Numbered from the stretch's first letter, positions 10,293 through 24,008 are shown. The stretch: 64,000 nt of DNA from Alphaproteobacteria bacterium (GCA_030425925.1 JAUHZO010000001.1:124001-188000); one strand, 5' to 3'. Translations and numbers: made by a program. The notes: a model not told the origin generated them from the sequence alone.

Positions 10293-10799
10293 TCACTCCG
10301 CCGCTTCGCGCTTGGGCAGCACCCAGTCAGGGCGCGGGAAATGGCAGGTATAGCCGTTGGGGAAACGTTCCAGGTAATCCTGGTGCTCGGGCTCGGCTTC
10401 CCAGAAGTCACCCGCCGGCTCCACCTCGGTCACCACCTTGCCGGGCCAGAGGCCGCTGGCCTCCACATCGGCGATCGTGTCCAGTGCCACGTCGCGCTGT
10501 GCCGCGTCGACATAGTAGATCGCCGAACGGTAGCTCATCCCGACATCGTTGCCCTGCCGGTTCAGCGTGGTCGGATCGTGGATCTGGAAGAAGAACTCCA
10601 GAAGCTGGCGATAGCTGATCCGCTCGGGATCGAACAGGATCTCGATCCCCTCGGCATGGGTGCCGTGGTTGCGATAGGTGGCGTTGGGCACATCGCCGCC
10701 GGTATAGCCGACGCGGGTCTTTTCCACCCCCGGCAGCTTGCGGATCAGGTCCTGCATGCCCCAGAAACAGCCTCCGGCCAGAACAGCGCGATCGGTCAT
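10293..10799 (-). CDS. msrA: peptide methionine (S)-S-oxide reductase
   Basis: The product is 168 residues. [10 protein letters not shown] holds the catalytic Cys in the invariant GCFWG motif, followed by [12 protein letters not shown], [12 protein letters not shown] and the [10 protein letters not shown] block. It reduces the S epimer of methionine sulfoxide in proteins and free methionine. Its ATG overlaps the msrB stop as ATGA, so the two are translated from one message with msrB first. There is no signal peptide, so it is cytoplasmic. Confidence 0.97.
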   Translation of the reverse strand: MTDRAVLAGGCFWGMQDLIRKLPGVEKTRVGYTGGDVPNATYRNHGTHAEGIEILFDPERISYRQLLEFFFQIHDPTTLNRQGNDVGMSYRSAIYYVDAAQRDVALDTIADVEASGLWPGKVVTEVEPAGDFWEAEPEHQDYLERFPNGYTCHFPRPDWVLPKREAAE

Positions 10800-11245
10800 G
10801 TCACGTCCTCCACTTGGTTGATGTAGTCGCCATAGCCCTCGGCCTCCATGTCGTCGCGATGGATGAACCGCAGCGCGGCAGAGTTGATGCAATAGCGCAG
10901 CCCGCCCCGGTCCTGCGGCCCGTCCGGAAAGACATGGCCCAGATGGCTGTCGCCATGGGTGGAGCGCACCTCGGTGCGGATCATGCCGTAGCTCAGGTCG
11001 CGCAGCTCGTTGATATGCGCAGGCTCGATCGGCTTGGTGAAACTGGGCCAGCCGCAGCCCGATTCGTACTTGTCCGACGAGGCAAACAGCGGCTCGCCCG
11101 ACACCACGTCCACGTAGATGCCCGGTTCCTTGTTGTCGAGATATGCGCCGGTGCCGGGCCGCTCTGTCCCGCTTTCCTGCGTGACGTGGTATTGTTCGGG
11201 TGTGAGGCTGTCGATCACCTCGGCGCGCCGTTCGTATCTTGCCAT
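10796..11245 (-). CDS. msrB: peptide methionine (R)-S-oxide reductase, zinc-less form
   Basis: The product is 149 residues. [11 protein letters not shown] carries the catalytic Cys and ESGCGWPSF the likely resolving Cys. The two CxxC pairs that bind structural zinc in the E. coli type are replaced here ([10 protein letters not shown] and [15 protein letters not shown]), so this is the zinc-free subclass. It reduces the R epimer of methionine sulfoxide and complements MsrA. It is the first gene of the msrBA pair. A GGAGGACGC run just upstream acts as ribosome-binding site. Confidence 0.96.
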   Translation of the reverse strand: MARYERRAEVIDSLTPEQYHVTQESGTERPGTGAYLDNKEPGIYVDVVSGEPLFASSDKYESGCGWPSFTKPIEPAHINELRDLSYGMIRTEVRSTHGDSHLGHVFPDGPQDRGGLRYCINSAALRFIHRDDMEAEGYGDYINQVEDVT

Positions 11246-11364
11246 TGCGTCCTCCGGTCCGGTTGTTGCCTGACAGTAGATGGGACGCAGGGACCAAATG
11301 CAAAGCCTTGTTTCAACGCGCTGACCGGCCCGTGACAGGGGCTTGGCGACGGCGCGGCGGGTGC

Positions 11365-12420
11365 CTACGTGTATGAGAGGCGCTGCACGGCCCAGCGCGC
11401 GGCGTCGGCCACGGCGCTGTCCTTGTCCTCGCACAGGTCCTGCGCCACGGCTTGCAGGCGCCGGTCGCCGGAATTTCCGATGGCGTAGAGCACGTTGCGG
11501 ACAAACCGATCCCGCCCGATGCGCTTGATGGGCGAGCCCGAGAACAGCGCGCGGAACGCCGCGTCGTCCAGCCGGGCGAGGTCGGCCAGCTTCGGGGCCA
11601 GAAGGTCGGGCCGGGCGTAGTATTTCACCTCGGCCGCCTCTTGCGCGAACTTGTTCCACGGGCAGACGGCAAGGCAATCGTCACAGCCATAGATGCGGTT
11701 GCCGATCCCCGGTCGCAGCGCGGGGTCCACCGGCCCCTTGTGCTCGATCGTCAGGTAGGAGATGCAGCGCCGCGCGTCGAGCTGGTAGGGCGCGGGAAAG
11801 GCGTCGGTCGGGCAGACGGTCAGGCAGGCCCGGCAAGAGCCGCAGTGATCGGTTTCTTGCACGTCCACGGGCAGAGCCAGAGTGGTGAAGATCGCGCCCA
11901 GAAAGAACCACGACCCGAGGTCGCGGCTGACCAGATTGGTGTGCTTGCCCTGCCAGCCCAGCCCGGCAGCCTGGGCCAGCGCCTTTTCGGGCACCGGGGC
12001 GGTGTCGACAAAGACCTTGATGGCGGGCGTCTCGCCGGTCTCTTGCGTGACCGTCTCGACCAGCCAGCGCCCCACTCGCTTGAGTCGCTTCTTGACGACG
12101 TCGTGATAATCGCGGTTCTGCGCGTAGACGCTGATGGCACCGCGGTCGCGCTGGCGCAGAACCGCAAGCGGATCGTGGCGCGGTCCGTAGTTTTCCGCCA
12201 GCATCACCACGCTTTGCGCCGCGGGCCACAGGGCCGCGGGATCGGCGCGCCAGTCCACCCGGTCGGCCATCCAGGCCATCTGACCGTGATATCCCTTGTC
12301 CAGAAAGGCCTGCAGCCGCGCCCTGACCTCTGGCACCGCATCGGGGCGGCAGATCCGGGCCGCCGCAAAGCCTTCGGCCTGCGCGCGGTCCAGCAGTGCC
12401 GCTTTCAGCGCGGCGGTCAC
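11365..12420 (-). CDS. queG: epoxyqueuosine reductase
   Basis: The product is 351 residues. It performs the last step of queuosine synthesis in tRNA, reducing epoxyqueuosine with cobalamin and two [4Fe-4S] clusters. The clusters are visible as [16 protein letters not shown] plus the later Cys in DARRCISYL, and [13 protein letters not shown]. The C-terminus carries a HEAT-like stretch ([18 protein letters not shown]). The start is a GTG at 12420, since no in-frame ATG lies nearby; it is 87 bp behind the GST stop. Confidence 0.95.
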   Translation of the reverse strand: MTAALKAALLDRAQAEGFAAARICRPDAVPEVRARLQAFLDKGYHGQMAWMADRVDWRADPAALWPAAQSVVMLAENYGPRHDPLAVLRQRDRGAISVYAQNRDYHDVVKKRLKRVGRWLVETVTQETGETPAIKVFVDTAPVPEKALAQAAGLGWQGKHTNLVSRDLGSWFFLGAIFTTLALPVDVQETDHCGSCRACLTVCPTDAFPAPYQLDARRCISYLTIEHKGPVDPALRPGIGNRIYGCDDCLAVCPWNKFAQEAAEVKYYARPDLLAPKLADLARLDDAAFRALFSGSPIKRIGRDRFVRNVLYAIGNSGDRRLQAVAQDLCEDKDSAVADAARWAVQRLSYT

Positions 12421-12432
12421 GGCCCTGCCCGG

Positions 12433-12500
12433 GGGACGGCGGGTGGGGCGATGTTCCGGCCATGGGCCGGAACGAGCGTCCGGCCGCAGGCCGGCCCCCC
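12433..12500. repeat. GGCGGGCGGGGCG hairpin repeat, copy B
   Basis: GGACGGCGGGTGGGGCGAT leads into GTTCCGGCC-ATG-GGCCGGAAC (12453-12473) and then CCGGCC-GCA-GGCCGG (12480-12494). It fills the gap between the GST stop (12508) and the queG start, and may terminate the GST transcript. Confidence 0.5.
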
Positions 12501-12507
12501 CGGCGTC

Positions 12508-13173
12508 TCAGAAATCGAGATCGGCATAGTGCGGCGGCGGCGGAAAGCCCGGCACCTGGTCGGCGAGGATCGACCGGAAGGCGGGGCGCGACTTGATCTT
12601 GGCGTACCAGTCCTTGACCACGTCCGAGCGGTTCCAGTCCACGTCCGAGATATAGTCCAGCGCCGACAGATGCGCCGCGGCGGCGAAATCGGCCAGGGTC
12701 ATCACGTCCCCCGCCAGCCAGCGGCGGTGATCCAGCAGCCAGGCCATGTAATCGAGGTGGTACTTGATCGCCCGGGCGCCGGACTTGACGTTGCCGCTGT
12801 CGGGAAAGCCCAGCTTCATCACCTTCTTGTTGACCCGCTCGTAGAGCAGTTTCGACGTCACCTCGTTGTGGAACTTGTCGTCGAACCAGCCCACGAGGCG
12901 GCGCACCTCGTAGCGCCCTTCGGCCGAACGCGGCATCAGCGGCGGTTCGGGATATTTCTCTTCGACATATTCGCAGATCGCCGCGGATTCCGACATGGTC
13001 CGGCCGTCGATCTTCAGCACCGGCACCTTGGCCGCAGGGTTGCGGCGCAGGAAATCCGCGTCTTTTTCCCAATACCGTTCCTCCTTCAACTCGCATTCGA
13101 TCTTTTTCTCGGCAAGGCTGAGCCGCACCTTCCGGCAAAAGGGCGACAGGGGAACGTGGTAGAGAAGGGCCAT
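12508..13173 (-). CDS. glutathione S-transferase family protein
   Basis: The product is 221 residues. The N-terminal thioredoxin-like domain has PLSPFCRKVRLSLAEKK (Cys/Ser near the glutathione thiol), the cis-Pro loop KVPVLKIDG and MSESAAICEYVEEKYP. The C-terminal all-helical domain has the N-capping box WLAGDVMTLADFAAAAHLS. It probably conjugates glutathione or acts in redox repair; the substrate is unknown. It lies upstream of queG on the same strand, separated by a hairpin repeat. Confidence 0.93.
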   Translation of the reverse strand: MALLYHVPLSPFCRKVRLSLAEKKIECELKEERYWEKDADFLRRNPAAKVPVLKIDGRTMSESAAICEYVEEKYPEPPLMPRSAEGRYEVRRLVGWFDDKFHNEVTSKLLYERVNKKVMKLGFPDSGNVKSGARAIKYHLDYMAWLLDHRRWLAGDVMTLADFAAAAHLSALDYISDVDWNRSDVVKDWYAKIKSRPAFRSILADQVPGFPPPPHYADLDF

Positions 13174-13443
13174 ATCGGGGGGATGTCCTGAAAAAGCGGA
13201 GCTATCGCCCTTATCTGCCGTGAAACGTGTCCGGTTTCAACCGGCACGCCGGGCCGGGATCTGCCGCACGGTGTGGCGGACCGGTAGATCTGTGCGCACC
13301 GCCCCTGGCCCGGCCGGGCAGAGGTGGATCGCGTGGCGCGCCGCAGGGGGGCGGCGATCCCGGAAGGTGCCGCCTGCCACATGTGCCACGGCGGCAGGAC
13401 GGACGGCACGCGCACCCCGCCAGAACACGGCCCGGCGACCGGG

Positions 13444-14802
13444 CTAGGCGGCGGCCTGCGCCGGGGACCCGCCGCTGCTGCGCTTGTCCCCTTCTTCCAC
13501 CAGGGCATCCAGCAGGCGCAACACCTCGACCGATGCGGTTTCGACCTCGTTGATCCGCTCCAGCGCCTCTTGTCGCTGTCCGGCATTGAAGGCCTTGACC
13601 GCCGCGATGCCCGCGGCGTGGACCCTGGCGTGCGGCCCCTCCAGCGCCCGGAACACCGGCAGGTCGCGCAGATGCCGGGCCTCCGGCCCGTAATACCACT
13701 TGCCCAGGCGGCAGCAGCGGTGGTCCGCCAGTTCGTCCGCCTTGAGGTCAAGCCGCCCGGTGAACATGTCGGCCAGGCGCTTTTTCCAGATGACATGATC
13801 CGCCTTGGCCAGCCGGGCAACCTTGTTCGGGGCGTCGATCCGGGCGACTTCGGCCAGTTCCTCGCCCGCGCGCGAGATCAGCGCGCCCAGCGCCTCTTCG
13901 GCGGCACCGACCCGGGTGATATTCTCGTCCGCAAGGCGATTGGTTTCCGCTGCAGCCCCTGCCAGGGCGCCCGCCGCCTGCGCCTGCTCCGAGGCACCCT
14001 GCGCGATGCTCGACAGGCCTTCGTCGACGCTGCCGATCCCGTTGACGAGCCCGGCCATCACCTCCTGCAGGCGACCCAGCTTGGCATTGCCGTCGCGCGC
14101 CGCCTCTTCGGCGCCGCCCACGGCCCGGGCGATGGCGCGCACCTCGCCCTGCAGCGTCTTGACGATGTCACGGATGTCCGAGGTCGCGCGCGACGTCTGG
14201 TCCGACAGCGCCCGCACTTCCTGCGCAACCACGGCAAAGCCGCGGCCCACCGCCCCGGCGCGTGCCGCCTCGACCGAGGCGTTCAGCGCCAGAAGCTTGG
14301 TCTGCAGGGCGATGGAGTCGATCACGCCGATCACCTGGGCGATGCGTTCCGCCGCCTCGGTCAGCGAAACCGTGCGTTCGGTGGCAGCGTTCAGCGCCTG
14401 GGCGGTCTGGCGCGTGGCCTCTGTCGCGTCGGCCATTTCGTCATGCGAGGCGGTCACGGCGGCGTGCATGTCGCGGGCATGGTCGCGGCTGGCGCTGACC
14501 TCGTCGTTGATCGACGTGACCGAGGCCGACAATTGTTCCGAGGTGGCGGCAACGCTTTCGGCCGCGCGGCGCATGGTGTCGCTGGACACGTAGATCGACG
14601 CGCAGGCGGTGGACAATTCGTTGGAATAGATGGTGTAGCCCACAACCCGGTCGAGCCGGCCCAGCGCCTCTGACGTGCGGCGCTCGCAAATCTGACGCAA
14701 GGCGGCGGAAAACCTGTCCTGCCCCTGCGGAACTGCGGAAACCCGGTCTTGTGCAACCGCTTCCAGCGCCTGCAACTGCTGCTCGGTAATCTCGATCGTC
14801 AT
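13444..14802 (-). CDS. soluble methyl-accepting chemoreceptor with C-terminal zinc-binding domain
   Basis: The product is 452 residues without transmembrane helices, so it is a cytoplasmic receptor. Residues ~70-330 form the coiled-coil signalling domain; the hairpin tip reads [23 protein letters not shown], where the common receptor motif has IAxQTNLLALNA. Residues ~340-440 form a CZB domain ([35 protein letters not shown]) whose His/Cys residues bind zinc and sense zinc or HOCl in known members. No other chemotaxis genes are nearby. The sensory N-terminus is short (~60 residues) and unrecognised. Confidence 0.92.
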   Translation of the reverse strand: MTIEITEQQLQALEAVAQDRVSAVPQGQDRFSAALRQICERRTSEALGRLDRVVGYTIYSNELSTACASIYVSSDTMRRAAESVAATSEQLSASVTSINDEVSASRDHARDMHAAVTASHDEMADATEATRQTAQALNAATERTVSLTEAAERIAQVIGVIDSIALQTKLLALNASVEAARAGAVGRGFAVVAQEVRALSDQTSRATSDIRDIVKTLQGEVRAIARAVGGAEEAARDGNAKLGRLQEVMAGLVNGIGSVDEGLSSIAQGASEQAQAAGALAGAAAETNRLADENITRVGAAEEALGALISRAGEELAEVARIDAPNKVARLAKADHVIWKKRLADMFTGRLDLKADELADHRCCRLGKWYYGPEARHLRDLPVFRALEGPHARVHAAGIAAVKAFNAGQRQEALERINEVETASVEVLRLLDALVEEGDKRSSGGSPAQAAA

Positions 14803-14867
14803 GACGGTGCCAGACTCGCCCCATGTTGCCTTTCGGGCAGATTAGGGCACGGGGGTTTAACATCCCG

Positions 14868-15188
14868 TCAATCGCCACCACCTTGTAGCGTCTCGACAAA
14901 GGCCGCGATCCCCGGCGCAAAGGCCGCCATGTCGTCTGCCGTCACACGGTGATTGGAGGCCGCCATCCCCGCCGCGTCCGGTGCCAGAAGATCGGCCACG
15001 AACAGCGTCAGCAGCGCGGCGGGCGGCCGTCCGGTGGCGGCCTGCGCCGCGCTGCGCAGGGCCTCCGACTGGCCCGGGCGATCCACGCCGCACAGCGTGG
15101 CCAGACCATAGCGCTGCAGCCCCGGGGCAGCGGCGCGCATGGCGCAACCCTGACCCGGCCCGACGCTGCCAGCCTTGTGCGGGATCAC
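14868..15188 (-). CDS. hypothetical protein translationally coupled to mtgA
   Basis: A 106-residue frame begins with a GTG whose last bases form the mtgA stop (GTGA overlap), and runs to a TGA 65 bp before the chemoreceptor gene. The product has an Ala-rich N-terminal half (ALRSAAQAATGRPPAALLTLFVADLLAPD) and an amphipathic C-terminus (DDMAAFAPGIAAFVETLQG). I do not recognise the family. The codon composition and coupling argue that it is real. An internal ATG (MRAAAPGLQ) would give a product about 16 residues shorter. Confidence 0.55.
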   Translation of the reverse strand: MIPHKAGSVGPGQGCAMRAAAPGLQRYGLATLCGVDRPGQSEALRSAAQAATGRPPAALLTLFVADLLAPDAAGMAASNHRVTADDMAAFAPGIAAFVETLQGGGD

Positions 15189-15937
15189 TCCGGCGTCTGA
15201 AAACAGGCCGCCCGCCCGTCCGCGGCGATCGTCGCCGCGCCGTCGGCAATGGCACGGGCGCGGCGGTCCAGATAGGCGGTGGGGCGCGCCGCGTCCCGCG
15301 TTCTGGGGCTGGGCAGCACCGCCGCCAGAAGCGCGGCCTGCCGCGGGCTCAGCGCCTCGGGCCCGACGCCGAAATAATGCCGCGCCGCCGCCTCGATGCC
15401 GAACACGCCCGCGTCGAATTCGGCCACGTTCAGATAGACTTCGAGAATGCGGCGCTTGGACCAGAACGCCTCGACAAGCGGGGTCAGGACCGCCTCCAGC
15501 GCCTTGCGGACATAGCTCCGGCCCTGCCAGAGATAGACGTTCTTGACCACCTGCTGGCTGATGGTCGACCCGCCGCGGCGCGCGCCATCGGCAATGGCGG
15601 CGCGGATCGCCGCCATGTCGAATCCCCAATGCTCGCAGAAATTGGCGTCTTCGGCCGCCACGGCCGAGCGCGCCATCACCGGTGCCACCTCGTCAAGATC
15701 GACCCAGGCCCGGTCCACCCCGCCCAGCCGGCGGCCTTCGGACCAGATCGTGTGGGTCAGCGGCGGGTTCACCACGCTGTAGAGCGCCACCGCCCCCAGC
15801 ACCAGCACCACAACGGCCAGACCGGCCCGCAGCAGCCAGCGCCGCAACCAGGCCAGCGGCCGGAATCGGCGCGCCCCGTCCTTGCCCCGCCGGGCCGGGG
15901 TCTTGCGTCTTGTGGATTTGCCTTGTCGTGCCGCCAT
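15185..15937 (-). CDS. mtgA: monofunctional peptidoglycan glycosyltransferase
   Basis: The product is 250 residues. A basic N-terminus (GKSTRRKTPARRGKDG) precedes one transmembrane helix (LLRAGLAVVVLVLGAVALYSV), then a GT51 domain with the catalytic motif VAAEDANFCEHWGFD, GGSTISQQVVKNVYLWQGRS, and the second Glu in KRRILEVYLNVAEFDAGVFG. It polymerises lipid II into glycan strands at the inner membrane. It heads a two-gene unit with the small protein behind it. Confidence 0.96.
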   Translation of the reverse strand: MAARQGKSTRRKTPARRGKDGARRFRPLAWLRRWLLRAGLAVVVLVLGAVALYSVVNPPLTHTIWSEGRRLGGVDRAWVDLDEVAPVMARSAVAAEDANFCEHWGFDMAAIRAAIADGARRGGSTISQQVVKNVYLWQGRSYVRKALEAVLTPLVEAFWSKRRILEVYLNVAEFDAGVFGIEAAARHYFGVGPEALSPRQAALLAAVLPSPRTRDAARPTAYLDRRARAIADGAATIAADGRAACFQTPE

Positions 15938-16286
15938 GGGGCCTGCCTACACCGCGCGTGCCAGGGCTGCAAAGCTTCGCGGCGGGTCGGGTGATCCATC
16001 TCCCCCGAACCCGCCGCTCCACAGACGCGATCATCTGCCCTTGGACCCTGTGCCCGATCCTCGGACGCTACGGTTACTCTCTACGGACAATCCCATATTC
16101 GCCCCGAAATTGGTTCGCTTTCCGGAAAGATCATGGCGAAATCATGATTTCTGACGCTTGGTAACGTCAGGTTGTGGCCGGTCGTCCCGAAGTTGAACCC
16201 CGTGCGGGCAGGGGCGCTGCGGGATGGCGGGCGGGGCGCCTTTCGGCCCTCGGGCCGAAACAGCGCCGTTCCGCCATCCGCGCGGA
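15938..16286. other. gap between gltB and mtgA: dyads and a nested palindrome
   Basis: No gene is visible in this 349 bp. The mtgA-proximal part is less GC-rich and holds GAAATCATGATTTC (16138-16151) and CTGACG-N8-CGTCAG (16151-16170), plausible promoter or operator parts for mtgA. The gltB-proximal part is the repeat listed separately. Confidence 0.45.
16222..16279. repeat. three-armed nested palindrome behind gltB
   Basis: Three nested arms pair in one structure: GGATGGCGG/CCGCCATCC (16222-16230 with 16271-16279), GGCGC/GCGCC (16235-16239 with 16263-16267) and TTTCGGCCC/GGGCCGAAA (16241-16249 with 16252-16260). It is the best-preserved copy of the GGCGGGCGGGGCG repeat and begins 8 bp past the gltB stop, so it probably terminates or caps that long transcript. 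Confidence 0.6.
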
Positions 16287-20822
<4,536 letters not shown>

Positions 20823-20835
20823 GTCTGTTCCCCTT

Positions 20836-20973
20836 CTATGCGCCTTGCATAAGCGGCGATGGTCGTGAATTCGTGGTGCAGCGTGCGGAAAGATGCGCGG
20901 CCTGCGTTTTGGCTCTGGGATCGCAATGCGCGAGGCGCCTCAGTACCGTCGGATATCGGTGGACCTCGCTCAC
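20836..20973 (-). CDS. possible 45-residue frame before gltB
   Basis: A GTG overlaps the stop of the repaired nucleotidyltransferase frame (TGTGA) and opens a 45-residue frame (VSEVHRYPTVLRRLAHCDPR...). A second frame over the same DNA ends RTLHHEFTTIAAYARRIEGE with its TGA overlapping the gltB ATG. Joined across a frameshift they would make a ~50-residue helical protein. This may be a remnant of a nucleotidyltransferase partner or only a leader; I cannot identify it. Confidence 0.25.
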   Translation of the reverse strand: MSEVHRYPTVLRRLAHCDPRAKTQAAHLSARCTTNSRPSPLMQGA

Positions 20974-21267
20974 AGCAGCACCCCGTCGCGCAGCGCGATC
21001 TCTTCGATCGGGGGTCGCGGCGATGCCGTTTTCCAACAGCAGGATGTCCACCTTCCGCTCGCCGATGCGCTCCGCGATCGCGATGCCCAGGCGCACCTCC
21101 TCCATGAAGCCCGCCCGGCCCGCCGGCACGTCCACGGCGATGTCGATGTCGCCGCCGCGGCGCGTGTCGTCGACGCGCGAGCCGAACAGCCGCACCGGGC
21201 AGGGCGCGCCGAAGTGATCGGCCAACGCCGCCTTGATCCCGTCGATTTCCGCCACGCTCAGCCGCAT
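20970..21267 (-). pseudogene. MNT-type nucleotidyltransferase, frameshifted near its end
   Basis: The frame starts MRLSVAEIDGIKAALADHF and carries the minimal nucleotidyltransferase motif GSRVDDTRRGGDIDIAVDV (GS...DxD) and KVDILLLE. After ~85 residues it runs into a basic, non-family tail ending at 20836. Removing one base from the run of five G (21010-21014) restores IEEIALRDGVLL followed by a stop at 20970, a normal end for a ~98-residue member. Either the gene is broken or the run was misread. Such proteins act as antitoxins (MNT with HEPN toxins) or adenylyltransferases. It follows the GFA gene by 2 bp. Confidence 0.6.
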
Positions 21268-21269
21268 GG

Positions 21270-21725
21270 TCAATCCTCCGGCCCGCCGCCGTCGAGGACC
21301 GAGAACCTGTCGACGCAGTCCTGGCGGGTGAAAAGCCGGCGGCCCTCCATCCCGGCATAGGTCCAGCTGTCGGGCTTGTGGTCGATATAGATCTCGTTGG
21401 TCAGCGTGAACCCGTCCGGGTCGTCGAACACGCCCAGCGGCAGTTCGATATCGCCAAACCATTCGCCCGGACGGGTGACGCGAAAGAACATGCTCGACCC
21501 GCAGACATCGCAAAACCCGCGTTCGGCCCAGTCGCTGGACTGGATGCGCTTCAGATGCGTCTCGTCCTCCCATGCCACGTTTTCCGTGGGCACCGTCACC
21601 CCCAGCAGCGCCGAGCCGGTCCAGCGGCGGCACATCTCGCAATGGCACACGCCTGCCTTGTCCGGCACGTCCTGCGCGACGAACCGCACCGCGCCGCACA
21701 TGCAGCCGCCGCTGCGCGCGCTCAT
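21270..21725 (-). CDS. GFA (glutathione-dependent formaldehyde-activating-like) family protein
   Basis: The product is 151 residues with the zinc-binding cysteine pattern of the GFA/CENP-V fold: GGCMCGAVRF near residue 6, CHCEMCRRWTGSA, and GFCDVCGSSMFFR. The Cys sets bind two zinc ions. True Gfa forms S-hydroxymethylglutathione, but most family members, probably including this one, have no proven reaction. The ATG overlaps the preceding stop (ATGA), so it is co-translated with the exported protein upstream. Confidence 0.88.
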   Translation of the reverse strand: MSARSGGCMCGAVRFVAQDVPDKAGVCHCEMCRRWTGSALLGVTVPTENVAWEDETHLKRIQSSDWAERGFCDVCGSSMFFRVTRPGEWFGDIELPLGVFDDPDGFTLTNEIYIDHKPDSWTYAGMEGRRLFTRQDCVDRFSVLDGGGPED

Positions 21726-22462
21726 GGGCGGCCCTCCGCAGGTGCCAGCGGCGCGGGCGCGGTCATCTGCGCCAGAAGCTGGCATTCGTATTTCGGCCGG
21801 TTCGAGAAGAAGCCCGGCTCGCCGGGTAAGACAAACTCCACCGGCCGGCGGTCATAGGGGGTTTCACCCTCGTCGTCGGTCCAGCTGCCCCGCCCGGCAA
21901 AGAAGCGGCGGTATTCGACCGAGATGTATTCCCGGCCCGAGGCGCGCTCGAACACCCGGCCGGTTTCGTCGGCGCGGGTCATGCTGAATTCGGTCAGCAT
22001 CAGGGGCACACCGTCGATCTCCACATCGCGGTCGAGAATGGTATCGCTGCCGCGAATCGTCACGCGGGCCCCGCCGGCATATTCCTGCGTGAACTCGAAA
22101 TCGTCAAAGCCGGTCTCCACCAGCGTGGTGAACGAGGCCGCGTCGGGCGCGGGGCGCACGGTCCGCGTGATCTCGTCGGGGCGGAGCGGGTCATAACTTT
22201 CCACCCATTGCGCCTCGGCATCGATGCGCGACACGAAGGTCGGACCGTTCGGCCCGATGTCCACCCGCCAGCGATGCCCGGGCGCATCCGCGCAGGTCCA
22301 GTGGTTGGACACCCGGCAGGACAGGTGCTGCACGGTCAGGTAGGGCGTGCAGCCCTCGGGCGCGTGAAAACCCTGGGCGGCAGCGGCCCCTGCCTGCACC
22401 AGCAGCACCGCCAGCGCGGCGCGCCACGGCGCGCAGCGTGTCATGTCGCGCAGGTCAGCCAT
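21722..22462 (-). CDS. exported hypothetical protein between gltD and gltB
   Basis: The product is 246 residues with a signal peptide (MTRCAPWRAALAVLLVQAGAAA preceded by MADLRD). GGGGAG stands before the ATG at 22462; a start at 22444 is possible. The mature part has paired cysteines (GCTPYLTVQHLSCRVSNHWTCADAPG) suggesting disulfides, and a lipocalin-like or beta-sandwich pattern. I do not recognise the family. It is downstream of gltD on the same strand with about 110 bp between, and its stop is coupled to the GFA gene. Confidence 0.75.
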   Translation of the reverse strand: MADLRDMTRCAPWRAALAVLLVQAGAAAAQGFHAPEGCTPYLTVQHLSCRVSNHWTCADAPGHRWRVDIGPNGPTFVSRIDAEAQWVESYDPLRPDEITRTVRPAPDAASFTTLVETGFDDFEFTQEYAGGARVTIRGSDTILDRDVEIDGVPLMLTEFSMTRADETGRVFERASGREYISVEYRRFFAGRGSWTDDEGETPYDRRPVEFVLPGEPGFFSNRPKYECQLLAQMTAPAPLAPAEGRP

Positions 22463-22571
22463 CCCGCATGCTCCCCATGGTCAGGGCCTGAAAGGTCAGA
22501 CCCGTTGCCTCATCCGAAGGCGACCGACAGGCCGCCGCCCCGCGCCCGCCGATGGCAGGCAGCTTGTCCGA

Positions 22572-24008
22572 TCATTCCGCCGCCACGGCCCCGCGGGCCG
22601 CGAAATCGCCCAGCACCGCCTCGGCGCAGTCGCGCCCGTCGCGGATCGCCCAGACCACCAGCGAGGCACCGCGCACGATGTCGCCCACCGCGTAGACCCC
22701 CGGCAGCGCGGTGCGCCCGGTGGTAAACTCGGCCTTGACGGTGCCCCAGCGCGTGACCTCCAGCCCCGGCTGGCCCCAGAGCGTCGGCAGGTCCTCGGGT
22801 TCGAACCCCAGCGCCTTGATAACCAGATCGGCCGGTTCGTCATAGTCCGAGCCGTCGATCACCTCGGGGCTCTGGCGGCCGGTGGCGTCGGGCTGGCCCA
22901 GGCGCATGCGCTGAACCACCACCGCCTCGACCGGGTCGCCGCGAAACCCCTTGGGCGCGGTCAGCCATTCGAACGTCACGCCTTCTTCCTCGGCATTCTG
23001 CACCTCGCGCTGGCTGCCGGGCATGTTGGCACGGTCGCGACGGTAGAGGCATTTGACGCTGGTGGCCCCCTGCCGGATCGCGGTGCGCACGCAGTCCATC
23101 GCGGTATCGCCGCCGCCGATGACGACAACCCGCTTGCCCTGAGCGTTCAGTTCTCCGCTTTCGAATTCCGGCACGCTGTCGCCGAAATTGGCGGCGCGGT
23201 TGGATGCGGTGAGATAGTCGATGGCCCGCGCGATGCCCGTGGCCCCTGCACCCGGCCCCCCCAGGTCGCGGCTCTTGTAGACGCCGGTGGCGATGATCAC
23301 CGCGTCGTGCTGGGCGCGGATGTCGTCAAAGCCCAGATCCCGGCCCACATTGCAGTTCAGACGGAAATGCACGCCGCCCTGTGCCAGCTGGTCGTTGCGG
23401 CGCGTCACCACGTCCTTTTCCAGCTTGAAGCCGGGGATGCCGTAGGTCAGCAGCCCGCCCGCGCGGTCGTGGCGGTCATAGACCGTCACCTGCACACCCG
23501 CGCGGCGCAGCACGTCCGCCGCCGCCAGCCCGCCGGGGCCCGCGCCGATGATGCCCACGCTTTCGCGCCGCTCCTGCGCGGGGGCGATGGGCTGCACCCA
23601 GCCCTTGTCCCACGCCGTGTCGGTGATGTACTTTTCCACCGCGCCGATGGTCACGGTGCCGTGGCCCGACTGTTCGATCACGCAATTGCCTTCGCACAGA
23701 CGGTCCTGCGGGCAGATCCGGCCGCAGATCTCGGGGAAGGTGTTGGTGGCCTGGCTGACCTCATAGGCCTCCTGCAGGCGGCCCTCGGCGGTCAGGCGCA
23801 GCCAGTCGGGGATGTTGTTGTGCAGCGGGCAGTGGCTCTGGCAATAGGGCACGCCGCACTGGCTGCAGCGGCTCGACTGCTCCTTGGCCTTCTGGTCGGC
23901 ATACTCGGCGTAAATCTCGTCGAAATCCTTGTTGCGCAGGTCCGCCTCGCGCTTTTCGGGCATTTCGCGGTCGAGGTTCACGAATTTCAGCATCGGCTGT
24001 CTGGCCAT
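22572..24008 (-). CDS. gltD: glutamate synthase small subunit
   Basis: The product is 478 residues. N-terminal cysteines for the [4Fe-4S] clusters are seen in CSQCGVPYCQSHCPLHN and CGRICPQDRLCEGNC. GIIGAGPGGLAAADVL binds FAD and VVVIGGGDTAMDCVRTA binds NADPH. It passes electrons to GltB. The ATG at 24008 (MARQPMLKFVNLDRE) fits the family. It is the first gene of the minus-strand glt cluster and is divergent from uppP across a 219-bp region. Confidence 0.98.
   Translation of the reverse strand: MARQPMLKFVNLDREMPEKREADLRNKDFDEIYAEYADQKAKEQSSRCSQCGVPYCQSHCPLHNNIPDWLRLTAEGRLQEAYEVSQATNTFPEICGRICPQDRLCEGNCVIEQSGHGTVTIGAVEKYITDTAWDKGWVQPIAPAQERRESVGIIGAGPGGLAAADVLRRAGVQVTVYDRHDRAGGLLTYGIPGFKLEKDVVTRRNDQLAQGGVHFRLNCNVGRDLGFDDIRAQHDAVIIATGVYKSRDLGGPGAGATGIARAIDYLTASNRAANFGDSVPEFESGELNAQGKRVVVIGGGDTAMDCVRTAIRQGATSVKCLYRRDRANMPGSQREVQNAEEEGVTFEWLTAPKGFRGDPVEAVVVQRMRLGQPDATGRQSPEVIDGSDYDEPADLVIKALGFEPEDLPTLWGQPGLEVTRWGTVKAEFTTGRTALPGVYAVGDIVRGASLVVWAIRDGRDCAEAVLGDFAARGAVAAE

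Noticed and set aside
11246-11330. Heat-shock type promoter before msrB
   Set aside because: TTGAAA is present on the minus strand but the only -10-like word is 26 bp away, too far.
13174-13443. Short plus-strand frames between the GST and the chemoreceptor
   Set aside because: Arg/Pro-rich, no ribosome-binding site, no similarity; treated as non-coding.
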